Below the pieces are notes generated by a model. It was not told the DNA's origin and did not search any database. It was given only the letters and a program-made list of their open reading frames with translations. This document shows positions 1-8,039 of a stretch of DNA of 9,541 nucleotides, in pieces. The stretch's first letter is position 1. Each line of letters opens with the position of its first letter. Source of the stretch: Clostridia bacterium (GTDB lineage: Bacteria; Bacillota; Clostridia; Oscillospirales; Butyricicoccaceae); contig JAFYMQ010000054.1 of assembly GCA_017556565.1 (NCBI GenBank), forward strand, positions 1 through 9,541. Direction: 5' to 3'. Position numbers and translations under genes: made by a program.

Positions 1-376
1 CGCCCCCTACCGCTCGGCGCTGCTTGTGGGCATTATGCAGCTGTTTGCCGTTATCCCCGGCATCTCCCGCTCGGGCTCGACTTTGTGCGGCGGACTTTTC
101 AGCGGCTATGAGCGCTCCTTTGCGGTCAAGTTTGCATTTATTCTGTCCATCCCCGCCGTGCTGGGCGCGGCTGTGCTGCAGCTTCCCGATATGTTTGAGG
201 GCGGCTTTGACAGTTCGCTCCTGCTGCCCTGTGCAGTTGGATTTGTCTGTGCGGCAGTTTTCGGATATCTGGCGATCAAAACCGTGCAATGGCTTACCAA
301 AAAGCGCAGCCTGAGATTTTTTGGCATTTACTGCGCCGCGGTAGGCATCATCAGTATAGTATTATCTTTAGTGTGA
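1..376 (+). CDS. uppP: Undecaprenyl-diphosphatase UppP (BacA), C-terminal part, cut by left edge
   Basis: This is the C-terminal 124 residues of an integral membrane phosphatase that converts undecaprenyl diphosphate to the monophosphate, recycling the lipid carrier used for peptidoglycan and other wall polymers. Its activity is linked to bacitracin resistance. The reading frame is open from base 2, so the start lies outside the window. The family signature PGISRSGST is visible at window residues 19-27 (from base 56). Its Ser and Arg belong to the second conserved motif of the BacA/UppP family, which forms the active site. Hydrophobic stretches follow (FAFILSIPAVLGAAVLQL, then LLLPCAVGFVCAAVFGYLAI, and a final GIYCAAVGIISIVLSLV), as expected for the last membrane helices. 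Family members are usually about 270 residues, so a little under half is present. The stop codon overlaps the ribosome site of the next gene. Confidence 0.95.
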   Translation, partial: APYRSALLVGIMQLFAVIPGISRSGSTLCGGLFSGYERSFAVKFAFILSIPAVLGAAVLQLPDMFEGGFDSSLLLPCAVGFVCAAVFGYLAIKTVQWLTKKRSLRFFGIYCAAVGIISIVLSLV

Positions 377-380
377 GGTG
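375..380 (+). promoter_or_regulatory. Ribosome binding site of ftsK that decides its start
   Basis: GAGGTG sits six bases upstream of the ATG at 387 and overlaps the uppP stop codon (374-376). A GTG at 378 in the same frame lies inside this site, so it is unlikely to be the start. ATG 387 is preferred. Confidence 0.75.
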
Positions 381-386
381 AAAAAT

Positions 387-2969
387 ATGGCAGAGAACAA
401 GAAAAAATCCGCCTATACAGGCTCTCGCGTAGCCGACAAGAAAAAGAGCACCAAGAGTGCAAAAAACACCAAGACCAAAAAATCTGCCCCCAAGGCAGAC
501 AAAGCTGCTGAGACAGAGCAGCTGGAAATAGCGGCAGAAACTACAGCAAAAAAGCCCTTCTATTTCAGACGTGAGGTGTGGGCGTGCGTGTGCCCGTTCA
601 TCGCCTTTGTTGCCTGCCTGTCGGTCTGCTCTCTTAGCGGCTGGTTTATTTCGGCATATGAGTGGGTCGCAGGCACTCTGATAGGCTACGGCAGCAACGT
701 GCTGGCGCTGGTATTTATGAGTGCGGGACTTATCCTGCTCATCAAGCGCCACGGCAAAGCCAGACTCAAAGTCACCGCCATTATGATCACCCCCACTCTG
801 GCAGGCGCTATCTACCACGTGACCAAAAACGTCACCACATGGAAGATGCTGGGCAAAAGCGGCAGAGCCCTCCTCTCGGGCGGTCTGCTGGCAGGCACGC
901 TGGGCAATCTGCTGCGTGCAGGTCTGTCCAGAGTCGGTGCGCTGATTCTACTGTATATTCTGCTTGCCGTTTGCATTGCGCTGGCATTCGGTGAGTTTAT
1001 TGTCAAAGCCGTTGTGCTTATCAAAGGCTGGCGTCCCGCCCCCGAGCCCGAGGAAGAAGAAGAGCCTGTCTACATACCTCCCCGCAAGCCCGCATCCGGC
1101 GCAAAGAGTATCGACGTGTACGAAGACCCCGAGCAGACCAGCGCAAGACGCAAAGCGCCCACCACCCCCGAGCGCAAGGTGCGTACTCCTGCCGACGTGC
1201 TGCAGGGCATGATGGAGAGCGAGAGCAAAAAGCCCGCCGCCAATACACAGTTCACCCCCGAGCCCGAAGCTGAGGACGAGCCTCCCTTTGAGCCGACCTA
1301 TGAGCCTGCCCGTCCCGTTACACCTATGCGCGACCCCACCCAGCCTATCACACCCAGATTTGTTACCAATCAGGCAGAGCTTGAGCTGCCCGAGCTGAAA
1401 GAAGAGCCAGAGCAGCCTCTTGAGCGCCCCGAAGACCCCGAAGCACCTCTGGACGAGCTGCCTCTGGATATGCAGCTTGACGCTGCGCTGACCGAGGAGC
1501 GCCAGTATATGTATCCGCCCCTCAGCATGCTCAACCCCGGCAGCGGCAGACCTGCCGCCGCCACCCAGATGATCGAGGAGTGCGGCGAGCGGCTTATCGA
1601 CACCCTGCGCTCTTTCGGCGTTGAGGCGACTTTGATAAACGTCACCTCCGGCCCCACCGTCACCCGATTCGAGGTACTGCTGCAGCGCGGCATCAAGGTA
1701 TCCAAGGTCGAGGGTCTCAGCCCCGACATCGCGCTGGCACTGGGCGCTGCCCACGTGCGTATTTCGGCCATCCCCGCCAACAATTCTGTCGGTATCGAGA
1801 TACCCAACACCGCTCGTGAGACGGTCACAGTCCGCGACATAATCAGCACACAGGGCTTCCGTGATGCTTCTTCCCGTCTGTCTTTTGCAGTGGGCAAGGA
1901 CATCGGCGGCGAATGTGTGGTCGGCGATATTTCCAAGATGCCCCATATGCTTATAGCAGGTACTACAGGCTCGGGTAAATCGGTGTGTATCAACACCATT
2001 CTTATCAGCCTGCTGTACAAATCCACCCCCGAAGAGGTTCGTCTTATCATGGTCGACCCCAAGATGGTCGAGCTCAAGGTCTACAACGGCATTCCCCATC
2101 TGCTTATCCCCGTTGTGACCGACCCCAGCAAGGCGGCAGGCGCGCTCAACTGGGCGGTAAACGAAATGATGCGCCGCTACAAGATGTTTGCCGATATCGA
2201 CGTCCGCGACATCAATTCTTATAACAAAAAGATCGTTACCATGGAAAACGGCGAGACCATCCCCCGTATCGTGGTGGTTATCGACGAGCTTTCTGACCTG
2301 ATGGTGGTTGCAAAGCACGAGGTCGAAGAAGCTATCATCCGTCTGGGTCAGATGGCACGTGCGGCAGGTATGCACCTTATTATCGCTACCCAGCGTCCTT
2401 CGGCTGACGTTATCACCGGCCTGATGAAGGCAAACGTGCCCTCACGTATCGCTTTTGCCGTTTCCAGCTCGCTGGAATCCCGCATCATCCTCGACCAGAT
2501 GGGCGCAGAAAAGCTCATCGGCTACGGCGATATGCTCTACAGTCCCTTGGGCGGCGGCAAGCCCCGTCGTATTCAGGGCTGTCTGGTCACCGACAGCGAG
2601 GTCGAGCAGGTGGTCGAGTTCATCAAGCAGAACAGCGGCGAGGTACAGTACAACGAGCAGGTGCTTGAGCATATCGAAAACCACGGCAAAGACCCCAACG
2701 AGGCAGGCGGCGGCGCACCCGGCGCAGGCGGCGGACTGGATGCCGACGACGATATGCTGGAAGCTGCTATCGACATCGTCATGGAGGTGGGACAGGCTTC
2801 CACATCCATGCTTCAGCGCCGACTCAAGCTTGGCTACGCCCGTGCCGCAAGAATCATCGACATTATGGAGGAGCGGGGCATAGTCAGCGGCTTTGAGGGA
2901 AGCAAGCCCCGACAGATCCTGATCTCCCGCGATCAGTGGAACGAAATGAAATTGAGGATGAAGCAGTAA
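387..2969 (+). CDS. ftsK: DNA translocase FtsK/SpoIIIE
   Basis: This 860-residue membrane-anchored DNA pump moves chromosomal DNA through the division or sporulation septum. After a Lys-rich N-terminus (residues 1-57) come four or five hydrophobic segments (about 65-89, 97-120, 129-144, 182-213, and a weaker one near 165). A long Pro/Glu-rich linker covers about 217-370. The motor starts near 375; it has the Walker A motif GTTGSGKS at 525-532 and the Walker B VVVIDE at 629-634, followed by TQRPSADVITGLMKANVPSRIAF, typical of the family. A Gly-rich hinge (about 775-784) leads to the winged-helix gamma domain (787-852, with QASTSMLQRRLKLGYARAARIID), which reads orienting DNA sequences. It lies directly behind uppP and is followed by ygiQ with a one-base overlap. 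The sequence does not say whether it serves vegetative division (FtsK) or sporulation (SpoIIIE). Confidence 0.97.
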   Translation: MAENKKKSAYTGSRVADKKKSTKSAKNTKTKKSAPKADKAAETEQLEIAAETTAKKPFYFRREVWACVCPFIAFVACLSVCSLSGWFISAYEWVAGTLIGYGSNVLALVFMSAGLILLIKRHGKARLKVTAIMITPTLAGAIYHVTKNVTTWKMLGKSGRALLSGGLLAGTLGNLLRAGLSRVGALILLYILLAVCIALAFGEFIVKAVVLIKGWRPAPEPEEEEEPVYIPPRKPASGAKSIDVYEDPEQTSARRKAPTTPERKVRTPADVLQGMMESESKKPAANTQFTPEPEAEDEPPFEPTYEPARPVTPMRDPTQPITPRFVTNQAELELPELKEEPEQPLERPEDPEAPLDELPLDMQLDAALTEERQYMYPPLSMLNPGSGRPAAATQMIEECGERLIDTLRSFGVEATLINVTSGPTVTRFEVLLQRGIKVSKVEGLSPDIALALGAAHVRISAIPANNSVGIEIPNTARETVTVRDIISTQGFRDASSRLSFAVGKDIGGECVVGDISKMPHMLIAGTTGSGKSVCINTILISLLYKSTPEEVRLIMVDPKMVELKVYNGIPHLLIPVVTDPSKAAGALNWAVNEMMRRYKMFADIDVRDINSYNKKIVTMENGETIPRIVVVIDELSDLMVVAKHEVEEAIIRLGQMARAAGMHLIIATQRPSADVITGLMKANVPSRIAFAVSSSLESRIILDQMGAEKLIGYGDMLYSPLGGGKPRRIQGCLVTDSEVEQVVEFIKQNSGEVQYNEQVLEHIENHGKDPNEAGGGAPGAGGGLDADDDMLEAAIDIVMEVGQASTSMLQRRLKLGYARAARIIDIMEERGIVSGFEGSKPRQILISRDQWNEMKLRMKQ
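2954..2958 (+). promoter_or_regulatory. Ribosome binding site for ygiQ inside the end of ftsK
   Basis: GAGGA lies ten bases before the ATG at 2969, within the last codons of ftsK. It supports ATG 2969 over the in-frame GTG at 2936, which would start 33 bases earlier within ftsK and has no comparable upstream site. Confidence 0.6.
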
Positions 2970-4990
2970 TGGACAACACCCCCGTAAGCCGCGAGAGGTA
3001 TCTGCCTGTCTCCAGACAGGACATGGAAGCGCGCGGCTGGTACTACTGTGACTTTTTGCTGGTGTCGGGTGATGCGTATATCGATCACCCCTCATTCGGC
3101 GCGGCAATAATCTCCCGCATACTGGAAAAAGACGGCTTCAAGGTCGCCATATGCGCCCAGCCCAACTGGAACAATGTTGACAGCCTGCTGAGCTTTGGCA
3201 GACCCCGTTACGGCGTGCTCATATCCCCGGGCAACGTGGACTCCATGGTGGCAAACTACACCGTGGCACGCCGCCGCCGCACCGAGGATGCCTACGCCCC
3301 CGGCGGCAAAATCGGCTACCGCCCCGACCGTACGGTCAACGTCTACTGCAATCTTGCCCGCAGAGCATTCCCCGATATCCCCCTGATAATCGGCGGTATC
3401 GAAAGCTCCCTGCGTCGATTTGTCCACTATGACTATTGGGACGACAACGTGCGCAGAGGCATACTGGAAGATTGCGGCGCAGACCTGCTTATCTACGGTA
3501 TGGGTGAGCGCGCCATCAGCGAAATTGCAAAAAGGCTGAAAAAAGGCGAAAAAATCAGCAATATCACCAATATCCGCGGCACCTGCTATATGTCCAAGAC
3601 CCCCGACTGCGATTTTGAGGGCGCTGTTATGCTGCCCTCTTATGAAGACTGCGTCCGAGACAAGAAAGAATACGCCCGCGCAGCCTATATCGAACAGAAC
3701 GAGCAGGACCCCATACGCGGCAAAGCTCTGGTGCAAAAAAGCGGTGAGCGCTATCTGATCCAAAATCCGCCCCAGATGCCCCTTGATACCCGCGAGTTTG
3801 ACGCGGTCTACGAGCTGCCCTATACCTACGATATCCACCCCGACTATATCCCTCTGGGCGGCGTGCCCGCTATCGAGGAGGTCAGGTTTTCGGTCACCCA
3901 CAACCGCGGCTGCTTTGGCAGCTGCACCTTCTGCGCCCTCGCTTTGCATCAGGGCAGAATGGTCACCTGCCGCAGCCACGAAAGCGTCATAAAAGAAGCC
4001 GAGCGCATGATAACCTTCCCCGACTTCAAAGGCTATATCCACGACGTAGGCGGCCCGACGGCAAACTTCCGCCAGCCTGCCTGCAAAAAACAGCTCAAGC
4101 AGGGCACCTGCGCCCACCGCGCCTGTCTGTACCCCACACCCTGCCCCAATCTTGACACCGATCACAGCGATTATCTCAGCCTGCTCAACAAGCTGCGTGA
4201 GCTCAAGGGTGTCAAAAAAGTCTTTATCCGCTCGGGCATCCGTTACGATTATCTGATGTGCGACAAAAATGACGACTTTTTTGAGGCGCTGGTCAGGTAT
4301 CATATCAGCGGTCAGCTGCGTGTTGCTCCCGAGCATATGTCGCCCCGCGTGCTGGGGTATATGGGCAAACCCCATTTCGACGTTTACCGCCGCTTTATCG
4401 ACAAGTTTTTTGACATAAACCGCCGAGTGGGCCTTAAGCAGTACCCCGTACCCTATCTTATGAGCAGTCATCCGGGCAGCAATCTTGACGATGCCATCCA
4501 GCTTGCCCAGTACCTGCGCGAGAACAAAATAACACCCCAGCAGGTGCAGGATTTTTATCCCACACCTGGCACACTTGCCACCGCCATGTACTACAGCGGC
4601 TATGACCCCCGTACCCTCAAGCCGGTGTACTCGGCAAAAACCTCCGAGGACAAAAAGCTGCAGCGGGCATTGCTTCAGGCGCACATCCCCGAAAACCGCT
4701 ATGCGGTCATGGACGCATTGAAAAAAGCCGGCAGGGAAGACCTGATAGGCTCTGCCCCCGGCTGCATCATCACCGCAAGAGCGGGGGACAAAGCTCACAA
4801 AAATAAGCAGCAGCCGAGCGCCAAGCCGGACAGCAAACCCGGCGGCAAAAAGCCGGCGAGCAAGTCTGCCAAGCCTGCGGCAAAAAACGGCGCAAAGAAC
4901 ACAAACCCCGCCTACACCACCTCAAGCACCAATAAATCCGCCAAATCCGTCCGCAACACCCCCAAGAGCCAAAAGGGCAAGCGCAAATGA
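2969..4990 (+). CDS. ygiQ: YgiQ-family (UPF0313) radical SAM protein
   Basis: This 673-residue protein belongs to the YgiQ family of radical S-adenosylmethionine enzymes, whose substrate is not known. The N-terminal part (LPVSRQDMEARGWYYCDFLLVSGDAYIDHPSFGAAII and SPGNVDSMVANYT) is the family's own N-terminal domain. The radical SAM cluster motif CX3CX2C is Cys315, Cys319 and Cys322 (CFGSCTFC). A YgiQ hallmark, DVGGPTANFR, follows, with a nearby Cys-rich stretch (CKKQLKQGTCAHRACLYPTPCP). The last ~67 residues (from about 607) are Lys/Ala/Ser/Pro-rich with almost no acidic residues and look disordered. The ATG shares one base with the ftsK stop (TAATG), and the gene's own stop overlaps the next start (ATGA), so translation is probably coupled. 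Length is similar to other family members. The family call is firm; the reaction is unknown. Confidence 0.93.
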   Translation: MDNTPVSRERYLPVSRQDMEARGWYYCDFLLVSGDAYIDHPSFGAAIISRILEKDGFKVAICAQPNWNNVDSLLSFGRPRYGVLISPGNVDSMVANYTVARRRRTEDAYAPGGKIGYRPDRTVNVYCNLARRAFPDIPLIIGGIESSLRRFVHYDYWDDNVRRGILEDCGADLLIYGMGERAISEIAKRLKKGEKISNITNIRGTCYMSKTPDCDFEGAVMLPSYEDCVRDKKEYARAAYIEQNEQDPIRGKALVQKSGERYLIQNPPQMPLDTREFDAVYELPYTYDIHPDYIPLGGVPAIEEVRFSVTHNRGCFGSCTFCALALHQGRMVTCRSHESVIKEAERMITFPDFKGYIHDVGGPTANFRQPACKKQLKQGTCAHRACLYPTPCPNLDTDHSDYLSLLNKLRELKGVKKVFIRSGIRYDYLMCDKNDDFFEALVRYHISGQLRVAPEHMSPRVLGYMGKPHFDVYRRFIDKFFDINRRVGLKQYPVPYLMSSHPGSNLDDAIQLAQYLRENKITPQQVQDFYPTPGTLATAMYYSGYDPRTLKPVYSAKTSEDKKLQRALLQAHIPENRYAVMDALKKAGREDLIGSAPGCIITARAGDKAHKNKQQPSAKPDSKPGGKKPASKSAKPAAKNGAKNTNPAYTTSSTNKSAKSVRNTPKSQKGKRK

Positions 4991-5802
4991 GCAAGAATAA
5001 TTGCGGCAGATATATCGGTATTGATGCCCTGCGAGAGTATATGACACCCGATAACATAGCGCGGGCAGAGAGCGCGCTTGCCAATCTGCGGGGCGTGTTT
5101 GTCTATGTGTTCCCATACCTGACACAGAGCGGCGAGGGCAATATATCCCTCTATGCCCGTGGCGAAGATTACCACAGGGTAGTCAGGCGGCAGCTTGAAA
5201 AACAGATGCAGGCTCTGAGTGAGCGGTATCCGGGCAGCAATTTTGCGCCCTTTGTGGATGCATCCCCCTTTCCCGAGGTCATGGCTGCGGCTATGTCGGG
5301 ACTGGGAGTTGTTGGAAAACACAACCTGCTCATCACCCCTCGCTGGGGCAGCTATGTGTTTATCGGCATTATCGCCACCGATCTGGAGCGGGCAAGCGAG
5401 CATCTGCCCCTGCAGTCCTGCATCGGCTGTGATGCCTGCATAAGCGCCTGCCCGGGCGGCGCGCTGACAGTCGGCGGCTTTGATGCCTCCCGATGCCTGT
5501 CCGATATTACCCAGCGCAAGGGCGCGCTGACCGAGAGGGAGGTATTCCTGATCCGCTCCTGCGGCACTGCATGGGGCTGCGATATATGCCAGAGCGTGTG
5601 CCCTATGAACAAGAGCGCCGAGCCGACCGATATAGCCGAGTTTGGCTTTGACCTTGTCTGCACATTGATCCCCTCGGACATTCCGCCCACTCAGGCGGAG
5701 TTTAAGCGCACTTACGAGCGCCGCGCATTTTCGTGGCGGGGCAGAGCGCCGATAGCACGCAATCTTGAGCTGCTTTTTGGAGAGAGTGACGGCGGGCAAT
5801 AA
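4987..5802 (+). CDS. QueG-like double [4Fe-4S] protein (short epoxyqueuosine reductase homolog)
   Basis: This 271-residue protein resembles QueG, the cobalamin and Fe-S enzyme that reduces epoxyqueuosine to queuosine in tRNA. Visible QueG-like landmarks are YARGEDYHRVVRRQL (56-70), VDASPFPEVMAAAMSGLGVVGKHNLLITPRWGS (90-122, with Asp91 at the place of the conserved catalytic Asp), the first ferredoxin motif Cys145/148/151/155 (CIGCDACISACP), Cys170 in DASRCLSDIT, and the second motif Cys198/201/205 (CDICQSVCP). All eight expected cluster cysteines are present. It is clearly shorter than the ~380-residue B. subtilis and E. coli enzymes: the N-terminal domain is abbreviated and there is no C-terminal HEAT-like extension. 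The start overlaps the ygiQ stop (ATGA), with AAGGG at 4973-4977 as a possible ribosome site. No other queuosine gene is in the window, so the family is sure but the substrate is not. Confidence 0.85.
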   Translation: MSKNNCGRYIGIDALREYMTPDNIARAESALANLRGVFVYVFPYLTQSGEGNISLYARGEDYHRVVRRQLEKQMQALSERYPGSNFAPFVDASPFPEVMAAAMSGLGVVGKHNLLITPRWGSYVFIGIIATDLERASEHLPLQSCIGCDACISACPGGALTVGGFDASRCLSDITQRKGALTEREVFLIRSCGTAWGCDICQSVCPMNKSAEPTDIAEFGFDLVCTLIPSDIPPTQAEFKRTYERRAFSWRGRAPIARNLELLFGESDGGQ

Positions 5803-5809
5803 TTATTGC
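5796..5809. promoter_or_regulatory. Perfect 14-base palindrome over the -35 region (possible operator)
   Basis: GCAATAATTATTGC reads the same on both strands. It includes the stop codon of the QueG-like gene (5800-5802) and overlaps the -35 hexamer TTGCAA (5806-5811) of the next promoter. A loopless palindrome with no following T-run is a poor terminator and a better operator candidate. No regulator can be named. Confidence 0.4.
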
Positions 5810-5835
5810 AAACAGCACTTATAGTATGCTATAAT
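5806..5835 (+). promoter_or_regulatory. Extended -10 sigma-A-type promoter for DUF1934-argS
   Basis: TTGCAA (5806-5811, four of six matches to the -35 consensus) is followed after 18 bases by a perfect TATAAT (5830-5835). This is preceded by TG plus one base (5827-5829), which makes an extended -10 element. Transcription would start near 5842, giving a leader of about 30 bases before the ATG at 5873. That is far too short for a T-box. Inverted repeats surround the -10: TTATAG/CTATAA (5819-5824 and 5829-5834) and ACTTATA/TATAAGT (5817-5823 and 5835-5841). Confidence 0.75.
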
Positions 5836-5872
5836 ATAAGTTACGGCAAAATCAGACGTAAGAGGCAAAATT

Positions 5873-6304
5873 ATGGACAACGATATCAAAAAAGACGTGC
5901 TTATTTCGGTATCGGGCAAGAGTGACAGCCTGGGCGAGGACAACCCCGCCGCATTCGTCACAGAGGGCAGACTTTACCGAAAAGGCAGACATTATTACAT
6001 AAACTACAAAGAGAGCGAAGTAACCGGTCTTGCAGGCACGACCACCACCCTGCATCTGGAAGACAACCGTCTGGCTCTCATCCGCTCGGGCAAGTACCCC
6101 TCAAGCATGGTGTTTGAAAAGGACGGCAACCATATGACCGTCTATCCCACCGATTACGGCACGATGACCATTGTCATTTCCACCCGCCGTATTGAGAGCA
6201 CTATGACCGACTCGGGCGGCACTATTGACGTGCTTTATGACCTTGAGATAGAAAATCAGCCTGCTTGTCAGCATCACCTGCTGGTAAGCGTTACCGAGAA
6301 ATAA
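5873..6304 (+). CDS. DUF1934 (YwiB-like) beta-barrel protein
   Basis: This small soluble protein of 143 residues matches the DUF1934 family, of which B. subtilis YwiB is a member. Visible features are an N-terminal KKDVLISVSGKSDS strand, then VTEGRLYRKGRHYYINYKESEVTGLAGTTTTLHLEDNRLALIRSGKYPSSMVFEKDG, and a C-terminal GTIDVLYDLEIENQPACQHHLLVSVTEK. This alternating strand pattern fits the calycin-like barrel reported for the family. There is no signal peptide or membrane segment. AGAGG at 5861-5865 is seven bases before the ATG. The gene is the first of a two-gene unit with argS, 16 bases downstream, the same order as ywiB-argS in B. subtilis. The molecular function is unknown; the conserved pairing hints at a link to translation, but that is inference. 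Confidence 0.88.
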   Translation: MDNDIKKDVLISVSGKSDSLGEDNPAAFVTEGRLYRKGRHYYINYKESEVTGLAGTTTTLHLEDNRLALIRSGKYPSSMVFEKDGNHMTVYPTDYGTMTIVISTRRIESTMTDSGGTIDVLYDLEIENQPACQHHLLVSVTEK

Positions 6305-6320
6305 AAAGGAGAGATACACA

Positions 6321-8018
6321 ATGATCAATCTTGTTGATGCGGCAAGACGCAGTGCCGCCGAACTTATCGAAAAAGCTTACCTCAAAGCCGTCGCTACAGG
6401 CGCACTCCCTCAGGCAGAGGTCAGAAAACCCGTTATAGAAGAGCCCAAGGATATCCGCAACGGTGACCTTGCCTGTTCTTTTGCTATGCAGAACGTCAAG
6501 ATCATCGGCAGACCTCCCCGCGTCATTGCCGATGCTGTTATTGCCAATATGGAGTTTGAGGGCACATTCTTCAGCTCTGCCGATGCAGCAGGCCCCGGCT
6601 TTATCAACCTGCATCTGAGCCATGGCTGGTTCGAGAAGGTTATTGAGTCCATCGCAGCCGAGGGTGACGAGTACGGCAAGACTCAGGCAGACAAGCCCGA
6701 AAAGGTCATGGTCGAGTTCGTCTCCGCCAACCCCACCGGCCCCATGCACATGGGCAACGCCCGCGGCGGCGTGCTGGGTGACAGCCTTGCAGAGGTTCTC
6801 TACCGTGCAGGCAACGACGTTACCCGCGAGTTTCTGGTCAACGACGCAGGCAATCAGATAGAAAAGTTCGCCCTGTCCCTCGATGTGCGCTTCATGCAGC
6901 TGGTCGAGGGCGAGGACAAGCATCCCCTGCCCGAGGATTGCTATCAGGGCGGCGACATTGTCGAGCTTGCACAGATGTATATCGACAAGTTTGGCACCGA
7001 GCTGGCTCAAAAGCCTCAGCGCGAGCGTATGGACACCCTCAGCGCATTCGGTCTTGAGCATAACATCCCCAAGATGAAGAGCGACCTTCTGCGCTACGGC
7101 ATCGAGTACGACCGCTGGTTCTTTGAGAGCGAGCTGCATCAGAGCGGCTACGTCAAAGAAACCGTCGATATGCTCTCGGCAGCCGGCGCCACCTACGAAA
7201 AAGACGGCGCTCTGTGGATCCGCTCCACCGACTTCGGCTGCGAAAAGGACGACGTTCTCCGCCGCGCCAACGGCTTCTATACATATTTTGCCGCAGATAT
7301 CGCATACCACCGCAACAAGTTTGAGGTAAGAGGCTTTGACAGAGTCATCAATATCTGGGGCGCAGACCACCACGGCCACGTTGCCCGTCTCAAAGGCGCG
7401 CTTGACGCGCTGGGTCTGGACGGCACCAACCGTCTGGAGATCGTGCTCATGCAGCTTGTCCGTCTGACCCGTGACGGTCAGGTCGTCCGTATGTCCAAGC
7501 GTACCGGCAAGGCTATCACCCTGACCGACCTGCTGGACGAGATCAGCGTGGATGCAGCAAGATATTTCTTCAACTCCCGCGCCAGCGATACACATCTGGA
7601 GTTTGATCTGGGTCTGGCTGTCCGTACCGACAGCGAAAACCCAGTCTACTACGTCCAGTACGCTCACGCAAGAATCAAGAGCATCCTCCGCGCCCTGCGT
7701 GAAGACGGCATAAGCGACGAGCCCAGGAATGTGGACCTGAGCCTGCTTTGCCACGAAAGCGAGATCGAGCTTATCCGTGAGCTGGCTCGCCTGCCCGAGG
7801 AAATCAAGCTTGCCGCCGCATCCCGCGAGCCTGCCCGCCTCAACCGCTACGCAACCAACGTTGCTACCGCTTTCCATCACTTCTATACCGAGTGCCGCAT
7901 CAAGGGCGCAGAGAGTGAAGAGCTCCGCGATGCAAGAATCGCACTGATCAACTGCACCGCAACCGTTATCAAGAACACTCTCAGCACCTTCGGCGTCTCC
8001 GCTCCCGACCATATGTAA
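6321..8018 (+). CDS. argS: Arginyl-tRNA synthetase
   Basis: This cytoplasmic class I aminoacyl-tRNA synthetase joins arginine to tRNA-Arg using ATP, and as a rule in this family needs the tRNA for activation. The full length is 565 residues, normal for the family. The N-terminal additional domain (about 1-115) recognises the tRNA D-loop region. The catalytic domain carries VEFVSANPTGPMHMGNARGG, with the HIGH signature as HMGN at residues 143-146, and the KMSKS-like loop as RMSKRTGKA from residue 390. The C-terminal DALR anticodon-binding domain starts near YYVQYAHARIKSILRAL, and the protein ends in the typical VSAPDHM. AAGGAG at 6306-6311 is nine bases before the ATG, a strong site. It is probably transcribed from the promoter upstream of the DUF1934 gene. 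The stop codon lies in the left arm of a hairpin. Confidence 0.98.
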   Translation: MINLVDAARRSAAELIEKAYLKAVATGALPQAEVRKPVIEEPKDIRNGDLACSFAMQNVKIIGRPPRVIADAVIANMEFEGTFFSSADAAGPGFINLHLSHGWFEKVIESIAAEGDEYGKTQADKPEKVMVEFVSANPTGPMHMGNARGGVLGDSLAEVLYRAGNDVTREFLVNDAGNQIEKFALSLDVRFMQLVEGEDKHPLPEDCYQGGDIVELAQMYIDKFGTELAQKPQRERMDTLSAFGLEHNIPKMKSDLLRYGIEYDRWFFESELHQSGYVKETVDMLSAAGATYEKDGALWIRSTDFGCEKDDVLRRANGFYTYFAADIAYHRNKFEVRGFDRVINIWGADHHGHVARLKGALDALGLDGTNRLEIVLMQLVRLTRDGQVVRMSKRTGKAITLTDLLDEISVDAARYFFNSRASDTHLEFDLGLAVRTDSENPVYYVQYAHARIKSILRALREDGISDEPRNVDLSLLCHESEIELIRELARLPEEIKLAAASREPARLNRYATNVATAFHHFYTECRIKGAESEELRDARIALINCTATVIKNTLSTFGVSAPDHM

Positions 8019-8037
8019 TCGGGCGAATGCCCGATTA
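8016..8037 (+). other. Hairpin that contains the argS stop codon
   Basis: TAATCGGGC (8016-8024) and GCCCGATTA (8029-8037) form a perfect 9-bp stem with the loop GAAT. The argS stop TAA is the first three bases of the stem. No T-run follows, so it is not a classical intrinsic terminator. It could protect the 3' end of the message, or be a first member of the hairpin array that starts a few bases later. Confidence 0.7.
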
Positions 8038-8039
8038 CA

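Noticed and set aside
948..2375. 475-codon open frame on the - strand opposite ftsK
   Set aside because: Antisense shadow; ftsK has all motor motifs in the + frame.
2936..2968. Earlier GTG start for ygiQ inside ftsK
   Set aside because: It would give 11 extra residues encoded in the ftsK tail without a ribosome site, while ATG 2969 has GAGGA upstream and a coupled TAATG junction, and conserved family sequence begins soon after it.
3092..4798. 568-codon open frame on the - strand opposite ygiQ
   Set aside because: Antisense shadow of a clear radical SAM gene, with no motif of its own.
5803..5872. T-box leader upstream of the argS unit
   Set aside because: Only about 30 bases separate the predicted transcript start from the ATG, and no T-box sequence or terminator is visible.
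6747..6758. HIGH motif of ArgS written HMGN
   Set aside because: The last His of HIGH being Asn is tolerated in class I synthetases and, as I recall, common in clostridial ArgS; not unusual.
6291..8012. 573-codon open frame on the - strand opposite argS
   Set aside because: The + strand is an unmistakable full-length arginyl-tRNA synthetase; the antisense frame stays open because of the gene's codon use and has no recognisable domain or ribosome site.
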